Shown here: piece after piece, positions 36,601 through 45,409 of the stretch | Layout: every line of letters starts with the position of its first letter | Numbering within the stretch: the first letter of the stretch is position 1 | Source of the DNA: Chryseobacterium sp. 7 | GTDB lineage: Bacteria > Bacteroidota > Bacteroidia > Flavobacteriales > Weeksellaceae | DNA: 64,000 nt | Direction of reading: 5' to 3' | Assembly: GCF_003663845.1 (NCBI RefSeq) | Contig: NZ_RCCA01000001.1 | Span: 2,976,001-3,040,000, forward strand | Notes under the pieces: model-generated | What the model was told of the DNA's origin: nothing | Database searches by the model: none | What the model saw: the letters and a program-made list of their open reading frames with translations, nothing else | Made by a program: the position numbers and the translations under genes

Positions 36601-37675
36601 ATTACGCCACCACCAGGGATATCCGGGACTTTTCAAAAGTTTAGCCAGAGAATTTGATAATACAACTTGTAGATTAATCAGCCTGAGTACTCCTCAGGAA
36701 GTAGACCAGATTGCTGAAATTACTTTAAAAGAGATTCTTACCAACGATAAACCTGCTGAAGTTATTTATAAAAATGATCAGAGACACAAAGTAGACATCA
36801 TTCCTTCTCCACTATCAACGAGCTTACATGAAGCGCACATCCAGCTAGATCAAAAATCTGTGGTACTGGTACTTGGAGGTGCACAGGGAATCACTGCTGA
36901 ATTGGTAAAACATATGTCTCAGGCTTATCCTTGTACTTATATTCTGGTAGGAAGATCAGCGGATCCAAGAAATGATATTTCTGCAAAAGACTTTGAAGGA
37001 ATGAAAACCAAAGAAGAAATCAGAGGCTTCCTGATTAAGTCCGGTCAATTCACTTCTCCTTCAGAAATAGAAAAAGAAACAACGAAGATTTTCAAAAACA
37101 ATCAGATCCTGCGCACCATTCGCGATATGGAAAACCTTAGAAATACCATCGTCTATCAATCACTGGATCTTTGTGACGAAGAAGGATTAAGTAATCTGAT
37201 CAGCAGTATCTATGAAAAATACAACCGTCTGGATGGAGTGATTCATGGAGCAGGTCTTTTAGAAGATAAATTATTCAAACAAAAGACAACAAGCTCTTTC
37301 GGACGTGTATTTGATACCAAAGTGAAACCACTTCGTGTATTAGCAGAACAGCTTCGTTCAGACTGCCAGTTTGTAGTATTATTCTCAAGCATCGCTTCCG
37401 TATACGGTAACAAAGGGCAGACAGATTATGCTGCGGCCAACAGCGTACTGGATGATTATGCAAATGCTTTAAACAAAAGATTAAAAGGAAAAGTAATCTC
37501 GATCAACTGGGGACCATGGAAAGGTGCCGGAATGGTCTCTTCCACTCTTGAATCGGAATACGAACGCAGAGGTATTTCTATGATCCCATTGGATGAAGGA
37601 AAAGAAATCTTCCTTAACGAGATCAAATACGGAACGGAAAGCCAGGTGCTGATCATGTCAGGAAATAATTGGTAA
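30656..37675 (+). CDS. PKS1: Pfa-like iterative polyketide synthase with tandem PfaD-like barrels
   Basis: About 2339 residues from the ATG at 30656; an upstream ATG at 30620 would add 12 residues unlike the family start. Domain order: two nitronate-monooxygenase/PfaD-type flavin barrels (about 1-280 and 290-620; motifs NEAGGLVG and RECGGHVG); ketosynthase from about 643 with Cys829, His964 and His1004; acyltransferase with GHSYGE (Ser1272) and AFHS; Ala/Pro-rich linker; two acyl carrier domains with Ser1683 and Ser1797 in LSIDSIKR; ketoreductase with GGAQG near 2074 and Ser2245/Tyr2258. This combines PfaA-like and PfaD-like (enoyl reductase) functions in one chain. The product should be a carbon chain built from malonyl units with ketoreduction and probably enoyl reduction. 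It leads an eight-gene operon. Confidence 0.85.
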   Translation: MKNLPIIGLTPFEKPDVTLISKLHQAGAFPVLSLGNEITTAQEALHQLDQIDLPSYGIYFSNDNFASLQISEKVRFAILPFGMSNPSTLPAVYQVSSLEEARQAEQLGAEGIIIKGNEAGGLVGYESTFVLFQRVIKEIQSIPVWVQGGIGLHTAAASKALGATGIVLDSQLALFPESSVPQDLKDVCSKLNGTETKVIANHRVLVRPNSPALPENTTAEDLKQHFTGLDLSTCYIPMGQDISLATDLYEDFRTLKKLIFGFKEAMHGHLKQAKALKVIDKNNSLAQELGLSYPIAQGPMTRVSDVPSFANAVADAGALPFVALSLLKGEPAKSLVMETKKLAGEKTWGVGILGFAPQELREEQTSYILEAKPPVVLIAGGRPAQAKVFEKAGIKSFLHVPSPALLDIFLKEGAKNFIFEGRECGGHVGPLSSTVLWEKQIERILKEDHPENISVFFAGGIHNAFSTAFVSIMAAPLAARGVKIGVLMGTAYLYTYEAVETGAIQEEFQAQAMQAKDTVLLETAPGHETRCLNTAFAHHFNTEKAKLLAAGMDKKQVWEQLEKLNVGRLRIAAKGIERQGDKLVNIPKDDQLDLGMYMIGQVATMHNRVVSLAALHQSVVDNYEYIQSAALSEEPVSTEKPLDIAIVGMECIFPGAKNLDEYWRNIILGKDSVTEVPDERWNKDLYYKPNSNESDVSHSKWGGFIPKIDFDPLAFGIPPQSLAAIEPTQLLTLLVAKRAMEDAGYGEKHINRENISVIIGAEGGNDLANSYSFRGYYKQVFGELHEEVKEAFPYTTEDSFPGILANVIAGRITNRLDLGGRNFTVDAACASSLAAIDLACQELVLGKSDMVLAGGADLHNGINDYLMFSSTHALSRKGRCATFDGDADGIALGEGIAILVLKRYEDAVRDGDRIYSVIKGVGGSSDGKALGLTAPRKIGQVRALERAYSQAGISPASVGLVEAHGTGTVVGDKTELSALTNLFSRSGALPGQTHLGSVKTQIGHTKCAAGLAGLIKASLAVYHGVKPPTLHLQQPNAYYNAATSPFAFHAESGLWGEKNRYAGISAFGFGGTNFHTVIANHPKQDNSIAMQSWPSELFVFRGDTYEEAKGQSSQIKALLEINDGIPLKDIAYSLSISSEKPIQFSIVADTAEDLMMKLELVLLGIETKDTFTVNKKEGKVVFTFPGQGSQRINMARDLFVVFPAMRKIIDEYPELEKVVFPSKTFNEADLKQQKETIKDTRLAQPLLGIVDLALAKFLESLGIIPDMLAGHSYGEIPALCFAGVFGEDKLVDLSVKRAQSILDSVEGGDPGSMLAASATPERLQPIIAKVEGCYPVNFNTPTQCVIAGSTEAINKLLEVLKQEGISAKKLEVACAFHSPLLAKSKGLYAEVLKDVPFQEMQIPVWSNTTAEVYPSNPSEIKERLTDHLVQPVRFVEQLQAMYNDGARIFIEVGPGKVLTGLTKSCLEKDQLTLYVEDNSRNKFSHLLCMLAQYLGTGRSFKIDKLFDGRSVMIIDLNQPELYKKSPAIWRVNGQTAHPTTGNLPSNGALPLINPIPMNNFTNNPQAPATEAQSTAERMLQEYLNSMKLMIQAQRDVMLSFMGQNPQAFPAPVYHSPAPAALQPISTIPVQPVHQEPVAVAPVKQAPSKDIRSLLLQVVSDKTGYPQEMLGMEMDLEADLSIDSIKRVEIIGTLRNELGTLGNGNTSEDTVMEQLAGIKTLSGLVSWLTEFSGAETIAASEKNGSAVESSASKPQIQPAFSLEDLQNAILNIVSEKTGYPKEMLGLDLDLEADLSIDSIKRMEIISDLKTKIVFGQNLEQADDVMEKLAAIKTLRGLASWINEMNGETNETAHEAKEANTSEPAQNVLSRLRFDITPTDASLVQNTEVLQGKRFAITQDDNKQTSAIKEALEKHGAIVELVDTDKDLSNIDGLIMLDLFSSTDKPSIIDHVDLIKKLDFDKAKWVYLISDITAHLQEISDVSVLRHHQGYPGLFKSLAREFDNTTCRLISLSTPQEVDQIAEITLKEILTNDKPAEVIYKNDQRHKVDIIPSPLSTSLHEAHIQLDQKSVVLVLGGAQGITAELVKHMSQAYPCTYILVGRSADPRNDISAKDFEGMKTKEEIRGFLIKSGQFTSPSEIEKETTKIFKNNQILRTIRDMENLRNTIVYQSLDLCDEEGLSNLISSIYEKYNRLDGVIHGAGLLEDKLFKQKTTSSFGRVFDTKVKPLRVLAEQLRSDCQFVVLFSSIASVYGNKGQTDYAAANSVLDDYANALNKRLKGKVISINWGPWKGAGMVSSTLESEYERRGISMIPLDEGKEIFLNEIKYGTESQVLIMSGNNW

Positions 37676-37694
37676 AACGCTGCATAAACTCAAT

Positions 37695-40600
37695 ATGAAA
37701 CAAACAGATGTTGCTGTAATTGGTTTATCCTGTGTCTTTCCCGGGGCACAGGATGCCAACACTTTTTGGCAGAATATTGTCAATAAAGTCGATTCTACCG
37801 AGCCGGCTCCGGCTGATCGGATAGATCCGGTTCATTTCAGTGATGCGACAAGTCCCGTTGACCGTTTCTACTGTCAGCGCGGAGGGTTTATCCCTGATTA
37901 TACTTTCGATCCTACTGCATTTGGTATTCTGCCATTGGCTGTTGAAGGAACGGAACCTGACCATTTGCTTACCCTTGATCTGGTACAGAAAGCGCTTGAA
38001 GATGCCGGAGTATTCCAAAAGAATATCTCTCTTGAAAAAGCGGGAATTATTATTGGTAAAGGAAATTATACTGGCCCGGGTGCTACCCGTGCTATTGAAA
38101 TCGTGAGAACCGGAGAACAGATTTCTTCATTGTTACAGGAATTGCTGCCTCAGGTTTCTTCTGCAGATATTGAAAAAGTAAAACATGCTTTTCAACAGCG
38201 CAAAGGACGTTTTGCAGCCGATACTGCGATGGGATTAATTCCCAATCTTGTTGCCTCTCTTGTTGCCAACCGCTTCAATTTAGGAGGCGCTGCGTTCACT
38301 GTAGATGCCGCTTGTGCCTCTGCATTGATTGCTGTAGATCATGCCGTACAGGAACTTCAGAGAGGTCGTTCCGATATTATGATCGCAGGAGGTGTGCACA
38401 CAGGACAGAATGCTGCTTTCTGGAGTATTTTTGCTCAGCTGGGAGCCATGTCACGCCAACAACAAATCAAACCGTTCAGTAGTGATGCTGATGGTCTGTT
38501 GATCGGTGAAGGTTGTGGTTTTGTAGTCTTAAAAAGACTGGAAGATGCCGTTCGTGATCAGGATAAAATCTATGCAGTGATCAAAGGTGTGGGCGTAAGC
38601 AGCGATGGTACCGGTACCAGCGTAATGAGTCCGTCCGTAAAAGGGCAGTTAAAAGCTTTAGAACAAGCCTGGATCAATGCTGATTTAGATAAAAATAAAG
38701 TGGGATATCTTGAAGCTCATGGCACAGGAACACCCCTTGGAGATAAAACAGAACTTCAGACCTTAGCCCAGTTCTTCGGAAAAGAAGAAACGGCTCCGGC
38801 TGCGGGTATCGGATCTGTAAAGTCCAATATCGGGCATGCTATGCCAGCAGCCGGAATTGCAGGATTAATTAAAACCTGTCTTGCCTTACATCATGATACT
38901 TTACCACCAACATTGTACTGTGAAAATCCAACAGCGGATATGCAGAACACAAGGTTTGAGCCTGTACAGGAAGCCAAAAACTGGTCAAAAACCGGACTGC
39001 CAAAAGTAGCTGCAGTGAATGCTTTCGGATTCGGAGGGATCAATGCTCACGTTGTTTTGGAAGGCTATAATATGCCGAAAAAAGACCATGTATTGATATT
39101 GGCAAGACCTACCCATGAAGACCTGCTTTCAGCATTACAAAATAATGAAACGACCATTGGTGAAGGAGACTTCAGAGTGGCGATCTTCGATCCTACTCCT
39201 GCAAGAGTAGAAAAAGCCATTAAAATTGTTTCCAAAAACCTTACCTGGAAAAACAAACAGGATATCTGGTATACCTCTACCCCATTATTAAAAGATGGCG
39301 GTAAAGTAGCCTTTGTGTTCCCTGGACTGGATGGTTTGGCAAAAGGTGAAGTGGAAACGGTAAGCCGTTATTTTGGACTTACAGCTCCTATTGAAACGGA
39401 AGGTGAAGGACTTTTAACCGATGCTTTAAACATTTTCAATAACTGTAGTATCCTCGATAATTCACTGAAAAAACTAGGAATTATACCGGATATGAATGCC
39501 GGACACAGTTTAGGAGAATGGCTGGCCGGTTACTCTTCAGAATTAGCAGAAGCCAACTCTGTAAAAGCCTTAATTGATGTACTGAATCCTGAAACTTTTG
39601 AATTAAAAGATTCCAAATTCATCGCTATAGGAGCCGGAATTGATGTGATAAAACCTTTTATTGCAGAAATTTCAAATCTCTATGTTTCCAATGACAACTG
39701 CCCTAATCAGGTGATTCTTTGCGGAAGCAACGCAGCTTTGGATGAATTGGTTCCTTTGTTAAAAGCAAAACAGATTTTCCATCAGGTGCTACCGTTCCAA
39801 TCAGGATTCCACTCTCCTTTTATCGCTGATAAACTGGATGTGATCCTTGCGGGAATGGAAAAAGCACAGTTCCAGCAGACGAAAATACCATTGTGGTCTG
39901 CTACTACACTAGAACCTTATCCTTCAGATCAGGCAGCGATCAGAAAACTGAGTGCTGAGCATTTGGTAGAACCCGTTCGTTTCCGTGAGCTGACCGATAA
40001 ATTATACGAAGAAGGTGCAAGAGTATTCATTCAGGTGGGTACCGGAGGATTGATCGGATTTATTGATGATACTTTAAAAGGAAAAGCATTCAGTACGATT
40101 GCTTCCAGCGTTCCAACCCGTTCTGCATTAGCGCAGTTACAACGTGTAGTCGCTTCACTATTCGTAGAAGGTAAAACAATTGCCCTTGACTTTTTAGAGA
40201 TTCAGAATCATTCGAAAAGACCGTCAGGAAAAGGCATTAAACTGGAATTAGGTTCTCCTATTATCCGTAATTTTAAAGAAGTGAAAGCTTTGGCTCAGTC
40301 TTTTGACACGCCAAAACAATATACAGCAACAGCTTCGGCTATTGCCACAAAAAGCGGCCACCCGCTGGTACAGGCATTCCAGGATAACGTTGCCGATATG
40401 ATCCGTATGCAGGAAGAAGTATTGACTTTATTCCAAAACCGTCCGGAAATCACAATCCAACGCTCTGCAGCTCCAATAACACATGTTGCTTCAAAAGCAC
40501 CAAGAAGTACAACCTTCTCAAAAGACCTGTATGTAACTCTGGAAAGCCATCCTTATCTGATCGACCACAGTTTATTGAGACAGCCTAAAGGATGGGCTCA

Positions 40601-41951
40601 TGTTGCAGATATGGAACCGGTGATTCCGATGACGATGATCTTCGAACAGCTTGCTGAAATTGCGGAAGCTGAAGTTCCGGAAACATTGGTGCATAAAATC
40701 ATGAATGTAAGCGTATTCCAATGGATGAACGTTGCCAAACCTTTCGAAAAAACCGTAAAAGGAGAATGGCGCTCTCAAAACCACGCCTATCTTGATATTG
40801 AAAATTTTGCCAATGCAGAAGTAATTTTAAAATCAGCTTCTGTTCCAACCCCTGATTTCAATCTTTCCATCGGTAATCTTTTACCTATCGAAAGAACCCC
40901 TGAAGAAATCTATGACATGCACATGTTCCATGGAGATAAATACCAGGGAATTACTGAAGTTTCAGCCGTTGGAGACAAAGGAATTATCGGAAAAATAAAA
41001 GGAAATGGTGGTAAAGGTTCATTACTGGACAATGCAGGACAGTTATTCGGGCTTTGGCTGCAGCTTACTTTGGTGAAAGACCGTATTGCATTCCCTGTAA
41101 AAATCAGAGATATTGAATTCTTCGGAGATATGCATGATCAGGAAGGTATTTTTGAATGCACCTGTATGCTAACGGAGCTTAATGATGAATTTGCCATCGC
41201 CGATATCATCCTGAAAAGAGACGGAAAAGTTTGGTGCGCCATTACCGGCTGGCAGAACAGAAGACTGGAAATTGATGCCGCTTTATGGAATGTTTCCATG
41301 TCACCGCTGCACAACCGTCTTTCGGAAGAGATTGCTTCTGAAGTTTTCTTCTTCCACCAAGCCTACACCAGAGTTGCTTCATGGGATTTTATCCTGAAAA
41401 GATATTTCAACCAAACGGAAAAACAGCATCACCAGCAGTTATTACCCAACAAAAAGAAAAACTGGATGGTAAGCCGTGTAGCAGTGAAAGATGCCGTAAG
41501 AAATCTCCTTCGTCAGGAAAAAAACCATGCCTGCTTCCCGATCACGTTTGAAATCCGTTCCGATGAAGTAGGAAAGCCTTACCTCATCAGTGATTTTACA
41601 GAAGACATTCATATTTCTTTAGCTCACAAAGGAAAAGAAGCCGTAGGAATTGCGAGATATGGAAAATCTGTAGGAATTGATATGGAACTGATGGAAGAGC
41701 GCAGCTCAGGATTCTACGACATGGTATTTACCGACAAAGAATTAGCCTTATTAAAAGACAGAAACCAGGCAGAATGGACCACCCGTTTCTGGGTAGCCAA
41801 AGAAGCTTACGGAAAGTTCCTCGGAACAGGACTGAAAGGAAATCCTAAAGCCTTCGAAGTCGAACTTATAAAAGATGATCACCTGTGGATCAACAACATT
41901 GAAATCAAAACTATTAAACATAAAAATTATATTATCGGATGGACACTGTAA
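37695..41951 (+). CDS. PKS2: KS-AT-dehydratase synthase with fused phosphopantetheinyl transferase
   Basis: 1418 residues. An N-terminal ketosynthase has the full triad Cys207, His342 and His381, so it is not a chain-length-factor-like copy. The acyltransferase has GHSLGE (Ser605) but its usual GQGSQ entry is replaced by PGLDGLAKG. A polyketide dehydratase domain follows with HPYLIDH (His952) and the partner Asp1112 in LLDNAGQLF. The last 230 residues are an Sfp-type phosphopantetheinyl transferase with D1329-x-E1331 and WVAKEAYGK (Lys1369, Glu1370), which would activate the carrier domains of PKS1 and the free ACP. There is no ACP of its own, so it must act on carrier domains in trans. The gene starts 19 bases after PKS1 and its end overlaps the ACP gene. 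Confidence 0.85.
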   Translation: MKQTDVAVIGLSCVFPGAQDANTFWQNIVNKVDSTEPAPADRIDPVHFSDATSPVDRFYCQRGGFIPDYTFDPTAFGILPLAVEGTEPDHLLTLDLVQKALEDAGVFQKNISLEKAGIIIGKGNYTGPGATRAIEIVRTGEQISSLLQELLPQVSSADIEKVKHAFQQRKGRFAADTAMGLIPNLVASLVANRFNLGGAAFTVDAACASALIAVDHAVQELQRGRSDIMIAGGVHTGQNAAFWSIFAQLGAMSRQQQIKPFSSDADGLLIGEGCGFVVLKRLEDAVRDQDKIYAVIKGVGVSSDGTGTSVMSPSVKGQLKALEQAWINADLDKNKVGYLEAHGTGTPLGDKTELQTLAQFFGKEETAPAAGIGSVKSNIGHAMPAAGIAGLIKTCLALHHDTLPPTLYCENPTADMQNTRFEPVQEAKNWSKTGLPKVAAVNAFGFGGINAHVVLEGYNMPKKDHVLILARPTHEDLLSALQNNETTIGEGDFRVAIFDPTPARVEKAIKIVSKNLTWKNKQDIWYTSTPLLKDGGKVAFVFPGLDGLAKGEVETVSRYFGLTAPIETEGEGLLTDALNIFNNCSILDNSLKKLGIIPDMNAGHSLGEWLAGYSSELAEANSVKALIDVLNPETFELKDSKFIAIGAGIDVIKPFIAEISNLYVSNDNCPNQVILCGSNAALDELVPLLKAKQIFHQVLPFQSGFHSPFIADKLDVILAGMEKAQFQQTKIPLWSATTLEPYPSDQAAIRKLSAEHLVEPVRFRELTDKLYEEGARVFIQVGTGGLIGFIDDTLKGKAFSTIASSVPTRSALAQLQRVVASLFVEGKTIALDFLEIQNHSKRPSGKGIKLELGSPIIRNFKEVKALAQSFDTPKQYTATASAIATKSGHPLVQAFQDNVADMIRMQEEVLTLFQNRPEITIQRSAAPITHVASKAPRSTTFSKDLYVTLESHPYLIDHSLLRQPKGWAHVADMEPVIPMTMIFEQLAEIAEAEVPETLVHKIMNVSVFQWMNVAKPFEKTVKGEWRSQNHAYLDIENFANAEVILKSASVPTPDFNLSIGNLLPIERTPEEIYDMHMFHGDKYQGITEVSAVGDKGIIGKIKGNGGKGSLLDNAGQLFGLWLQLTLVKDRIAFPVKIRDIEFFGDMHDQEGIFECTCMLTELNDEFAIADIILKRDGKVWCAITGWQNRRLEIDAALWNVSMSPLHNRLSEEIASEVFFFHQAYTRVASWDFILKRYFNQTEKQHHQQLLPNKKKNWMVSRVAVKDAVRNLLRQEKNHACFPITFEIRSDEVGKPYLISDFTEDIHISLAHKGKEAVGIARYGKSVGIDMELMEERSSGFYDMVFTDKELALLKDRNQAEWTTRFWVAKEAYGKFLGTGLKGNPKAFEVELIKDDHLWINNIEIKTIKHKNYIIGWTL

Positions 41952-42238
41952 ACGCAACATTAAAAATGAACCACGAAGAACTTTTTATTTTATTAAAAGG
42001 TTTTATTACTGAAGTGATAGGGGCTGAATTTGTAGAAGAGATGGATATTACTCCTGAAAGTTCATTCACCAAAGATCTTGAAATGGACAGCATTGAAATT
42101 GTCTCTTTCTCTGAAAAGATCAAGGCGCATTTTGGCGATCAGATCGACTTTACGGGTTGGTTATCATCTATGGATCTTGACCAGCTGATTAATCTTGACC
42201 TTAGTATGATCATCAATTATATCTACGAATGCCAATAA
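41939..42238 (+). CDS. Free acyl carrier protein
   Basis: A 99-residue (or 90, if the second Met at 41966 is used) acidic helical protein with the carrier motif LEMDSIEIVSF; Ser51 is the phosphopantetheine site. The start overlaps PKS2 by 13 bases and the end overlaps the hydrolase gene by 10, so it is translated together with them. It may serve as an acceptor for transfer of the finished chain, or as the carrier for PKS2. Type II style carrier proteins of this kind also occur beside other Bacteroidota lipid clusters. Confidence 0.85.
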   Translation: MDTVNATLKMNHEELFILLKGFITEVIGAEFVEEMDITPESSFTKDLEMDSIEIVSFSEKIKAHFGDQIDFTGWLSSMDLDQLINLDLSMIINYIYECQ

Positions 42239-43011
42239 TCACTGTCAATAACAGACAAGTTCATATACAGGAACTCAACAAAGGAGCCGAACAAACCGTG
42301 GTACTCATCCACGGTATGTTCAGTAACCTGTCCATTTATTATTTTAATATTGCCCCTGTGCTGGCAAAGCATTTCCATGTGGTGATGTACGATCTGAAGA
42401 GTCACGGTATGAGTGAACGCTTTTTGGACGGGTACGATCTTGACAACATGTCATCCGATTTAATAGGTTTAATAGATCACCTTCAACTGGAAAAAGTACA
42501 CCTTGTCGGCTATAGTTTCGGAGGTCTTATTGCGTTGAAAACAGCTTTAGAATATCCTAACCGCGTCAATCAGCTCGTGGTGATGGAAGCTCCGGATCCT
42601 CAGGATGAAAAAGCCCGTACCATCATTGATGAATACAGCAAAGAATTTCTTGAGCACTACGTCGCCAACTTTACAGATACCACCAAAGTACAGATGGGTA
42701 AAAGACAAATGGAAAAGAATCATCGTATGTATGAATTTCTGTTTAATCAAACCACCATTAAAGCAGATATGATCAGGGAAAAACATTTTCTTGGTGAAGC
42801 TGACTTCAAAGGATTGGAAACTTCCACTTTATTGCTTTATGGCGCTGATTCCAACTGCAGACCTACCGGTGAGTGGCTTCAGTCTCAAATCAGCGGATCT
42901 GAACTTGAATTAATCCAGGGCGATCATAATATTCCTATCCAGGAACCTCAGCTCATCGCTGAAACAATCGCTCAATTTTTATCTAAAATTTTAACACAAA
43001 ACCATGGCTAA
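42229..43011 (+). CDS. Alpha/beta hydrolase, thioesterase-like
   Basis: A 260-residue enzyme of the alpha/beta hydrolase fold with HG-type oxyanion (LIHGMFSN), the nucleophile elbow GYSFGG (Ser96), acid Asp207 and His233 (GDHNIP). No signal peptide. In an operon with polyketide synthases it is most simply read as the thioesterase or esterase that releases or edits the chain, but a role in ester formation is also possible. It overlaps the ACP gene upstream and the glycosyltransferase gene downstream (8 bases). Confidence 0.8.
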   Translation: MPIITVNNRQVHIQELNKGAEQTVVLIHGMFSNLSIYYFNIAPVLAKHFHVVMYDLKSHGMSERFLDGYDLDNMSSDLIGLIDHLQLEKVHLVGYSFGGLIALKTALEYPNRVNQLVVMEAPDPQDEKARTIIDEYSKEFLEHYVANFTDTTKVQMGKRQMEKNHRMYEFLFNQTTIKADMIREKHFLGEADFKGLETSTLLLYGADSNCRPTGEWLQSQISGSELELIQGDHNIPIQEPQLIAETIAQFLSKILTQNHG

Positions 43012-45406
43012 ATTTGCATTTATAGTTCCACCATTGACAGGACATGTCAACCCTACCTTAAGCATAGGTGCTACTCTACTGGAAAGAGGACATGAAGTAG
43101 CCTGGATCAGCCTTGACCCTGCGTTAGAGGCTAAACTTCCCGAGGGAGGAAAATTATTACTGATCCAGTACGATCAGACCGACGAAGAAAAAAAAGAAAG
43201 TGAACAATATCTCGATATTATTTCCAAAAAAGTAGTGTATGGCATAGACAGCGTTAAGTTCCTGTACGAAGAGGTTCTTATTCCGCTGAACAGACATTGC
43301 TATAACGGTATTGTTTCATTATTAAAAATAGAGCAGCCTGATTTGATTATCGGGGATCATCAGTTATTTGCAGCCCCTGTTGCCGCAAAGACTCTTGGAA
43401 TACCTTATGCCACATCCGTTACCGCTCCGGCCGCCATTAAAATTATGAATGAGCTACCAAAAGTACACGAGTGGGAAGTAAATCAGATCCTAGATTTACA
43501 GAAAGAACTCGGTTTCCAGGAAGAACGCTCTCTGGCAACCTCTGACCTATTAACGCTTGTTCTTACTTCCAATTATTTCTTTGGGGAAATGGAAGATCTG
43601 CCTTCTCAATATAAGTTCACAGGTCCCGTTCTTACCGAAAGACGCGTTTCATGTGAGTTTGACTGGGAAAAGTTGAAAAGCAAAAATAACAAAAAGATCC
43701 TGGTAAGCATTGGTACGACCTTCGATCACGATCATAAAAAAGCCTTTTTCCAAAAGGTCGTTGATGCCTTTAAAGATGAAGACCTAACCGTTGTAGTGGT
43801 TTCCGATCCTCAGCTTTTCGAGCAGTGGCCGGATAACTTTATGGTGTATCAGCAGGTTCCTCAGCTGGATCTGTTACCTCATCTGGATGGTGTGGTTTGC
43901 CATGGCGGTCACAATACCGTATCCGAAACGCTATCCCACGGTATTCCTTTGGTAGTGATCCCGATTGCCTATGACCAGTCTCATGTTGCCGGACGTGTTG
44001 TACGTACAGAAGCAGGTGAACGTCTTAATTTTAACAGATTTAAAGGAAACCACCTGAGAGAAGCTGTACAGCAGATTCTGAATAATCCAGGCTACAAAGA
44101 AGCGGCTCAGAAAGTAGGACAATCTTTTGTGGAAGCTGGAGGTTCTGCTACAGCAGCCAACTTATTGGAGCAAGCGATATTGAAGGCTTCAAAACCTGAA
44201 AAACCATCAAAATTTTTATTCGTAGTTCCTCCGTTTTTCGGACACGTGAGTCCTACTTTAAGTGTGGGAGCAAGTTTAATTGCCCGTGGCCACGAAGTAA
44301 AATGGTTCGGAATTACCCCTTTAGACAACAAACATATTCCGGAAGGAGGTTCTTATTTCTATCCTGAAGAAGATCTTGTTCCTTACCAGGAGGAAATTGC
44401 CCGTATTTTAAAAAGACAGGATGACGGACCCGCATGCTCCGGACCTGAAGTGATGAAACTGGCTCTGGAAGAAACGTATGTTCCTTTTGCTAAAATGATG
44501 ATGCCGGGATTAACCAGACTGACAGAAAGCTGGATGCCGGATGTTATTGTAAACGACTGTATCACTTTCGGAGGGGCTCTTTTCGCTCACAAACATAATA
44601 TTCCTTGTGTAACAACAACACCTGTTCCACCGGATGTGATGGGAGATACGGAAAAAAGTGCTCCTAAAATCTGGGAATGGCAACAGAACTTAATCAAAGA
44701 TCTTCAAAAAGAAGTAGGCATTCATGAAGAAGGAATTTACATCCATTCTCATAAACTGAATATGGTGTTTACTTCACAGGCTTTCGCTGGTTTTGAAACC
44801 GTTCCTTCCCATATGAAATTCGTAGGTCCGGTAAAAGGCCGCCCGAACGATGCTCCATTTGACTGGGATAAACTGAATGCATCTACCACTCCGAAGATAT
44901 TTGTATCATTAGGAACACTGTTGGTAGACATCAGAAAAGCGTTCTTTGAAAAAATCATCGCTGCCTTTAAAGACCAGCCGATTACCGTAATTGCCGCTAC
45001 TCCACCGGAAATCTTTGAAGAATGGCCGGATAACTTCATCGTGAACAGCTTCGTACCTCAATCTGCAGTGATGCAGCGAATGGATATGGTAATTTGCCAC
45101 GGTGGTTTCAATACCGTTAATGACACTTTCCGCAACGGATTACCGATGTTGATCACTCCTATCGCCTATGATCATTTCCATATTGCAAAACTGATTGAGC
45201 AGGCAGGCTGTGGAATCAGTATCCGATACAAAAGACTTCGTGTAGATACTCTTCGTGAAACCGTTTTTGAACTGTTGGAAAATCCGAAATACAGAACTGC
45301 TGCCCAGGAAGTAAGAAACACATTTACCCTTGCCGGAGGTAATGATAAAGCGGTAGAACTGTTAGAAAACTTTGTACAGGAACATTCAACATTAGCTTCC
45401 GTATAG
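43004..45406 (+). CDS. Fused tandem MGT/UGT-type glycosyltransferase
   Basis: An 800-residue protein with two consecutive copies of a 390-400 residue GT1 glycosyltransferase. Each copy starts with a nucleotide-sugar-independent acceptor lobe (FAFIVPPLTGHVNPTLS and FLFVVPPFFGHVSPTLS) and ends with the donor-binding signature: CHGGHNTVSETL near residue 299 and CHGGFNTVNDTF near 699. The second copy has FVSLGTLL and the first VSIGTTF as strand-turns. The Asp/Gln typical of the C-terminal donor motif is present in both (AYDQ; AYDH). Two sugars could be added by one protein, or one copy could be regulatory. The copies are diverged, so the fusion is not recent. Confidence 0.85.
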   Translation: MAKFAFIVPPLTGHVNPTLSIGATLLERGHEVAWISLDPALEAKLPEGGKLLLIQYDQTDEEKKESEQYLDIISKKVVYGIDSVKFLYEEVLIPLNRHCYNGIVSLLKIEQPDLIIGDHQLFAAPVAAKTLGIPYATSVTAPAAIKIMNELPKVHEWEVNQILDLQKELGFQEERSLATSDLLTLVLTSNYFFGEMEDLPSQYKFTGPVLTERRVSCEFDWEKLKSKNNKKILVSIGTTFDHDHKKAFFQKVVDAFKDEDLTVVVVSDPQLFEQWPDNFMVYQQVPQLDLLPHLDGVVCHGGHNTVSETLSHGIPLVVIPIAYDQSHVAGRVVRTEAGERLNFNRFKGNHLREAVQQILNNPGYKEAAQKVGQSFVEAGGSATAANLLEQAILKASKPEKPSKFLFVVPPFFGHVSPTLSVGASLIARGHEVKWFGITPLDNKHIPEGGSYFYPEEDLVPYQEEIARILKRQDDGPACSGPEVMKLALEETYVPFAKMMMPGLTRLTESWMPDVIVNDCITFGGALFAHKHNIPCVTTTPVPPDVMGDTEKSAPKIWEWQQNLIKDLQKEVGIHEEGIYIHSHKLNMVFTSQAFAGFETVPSHMKFVGPVKGRPNDAPFDWDKLNASTTPKIFVSLGTLLVDIRKAFFEKIIAAFKDQPITVIAATPPEIFEEWPDNFIVNSFVPQSAVMQRMDMVICHGGFNTVNDTFRNGLPMLITPIAYDHFHIAKLIEQAGCGISIRYKRLRVDTLRETVFELLENPKYRTAAQEVRNTFTLAGGNDKAVELLENFVQEHSTLASV

Positions 45407-45409
45407 CCT

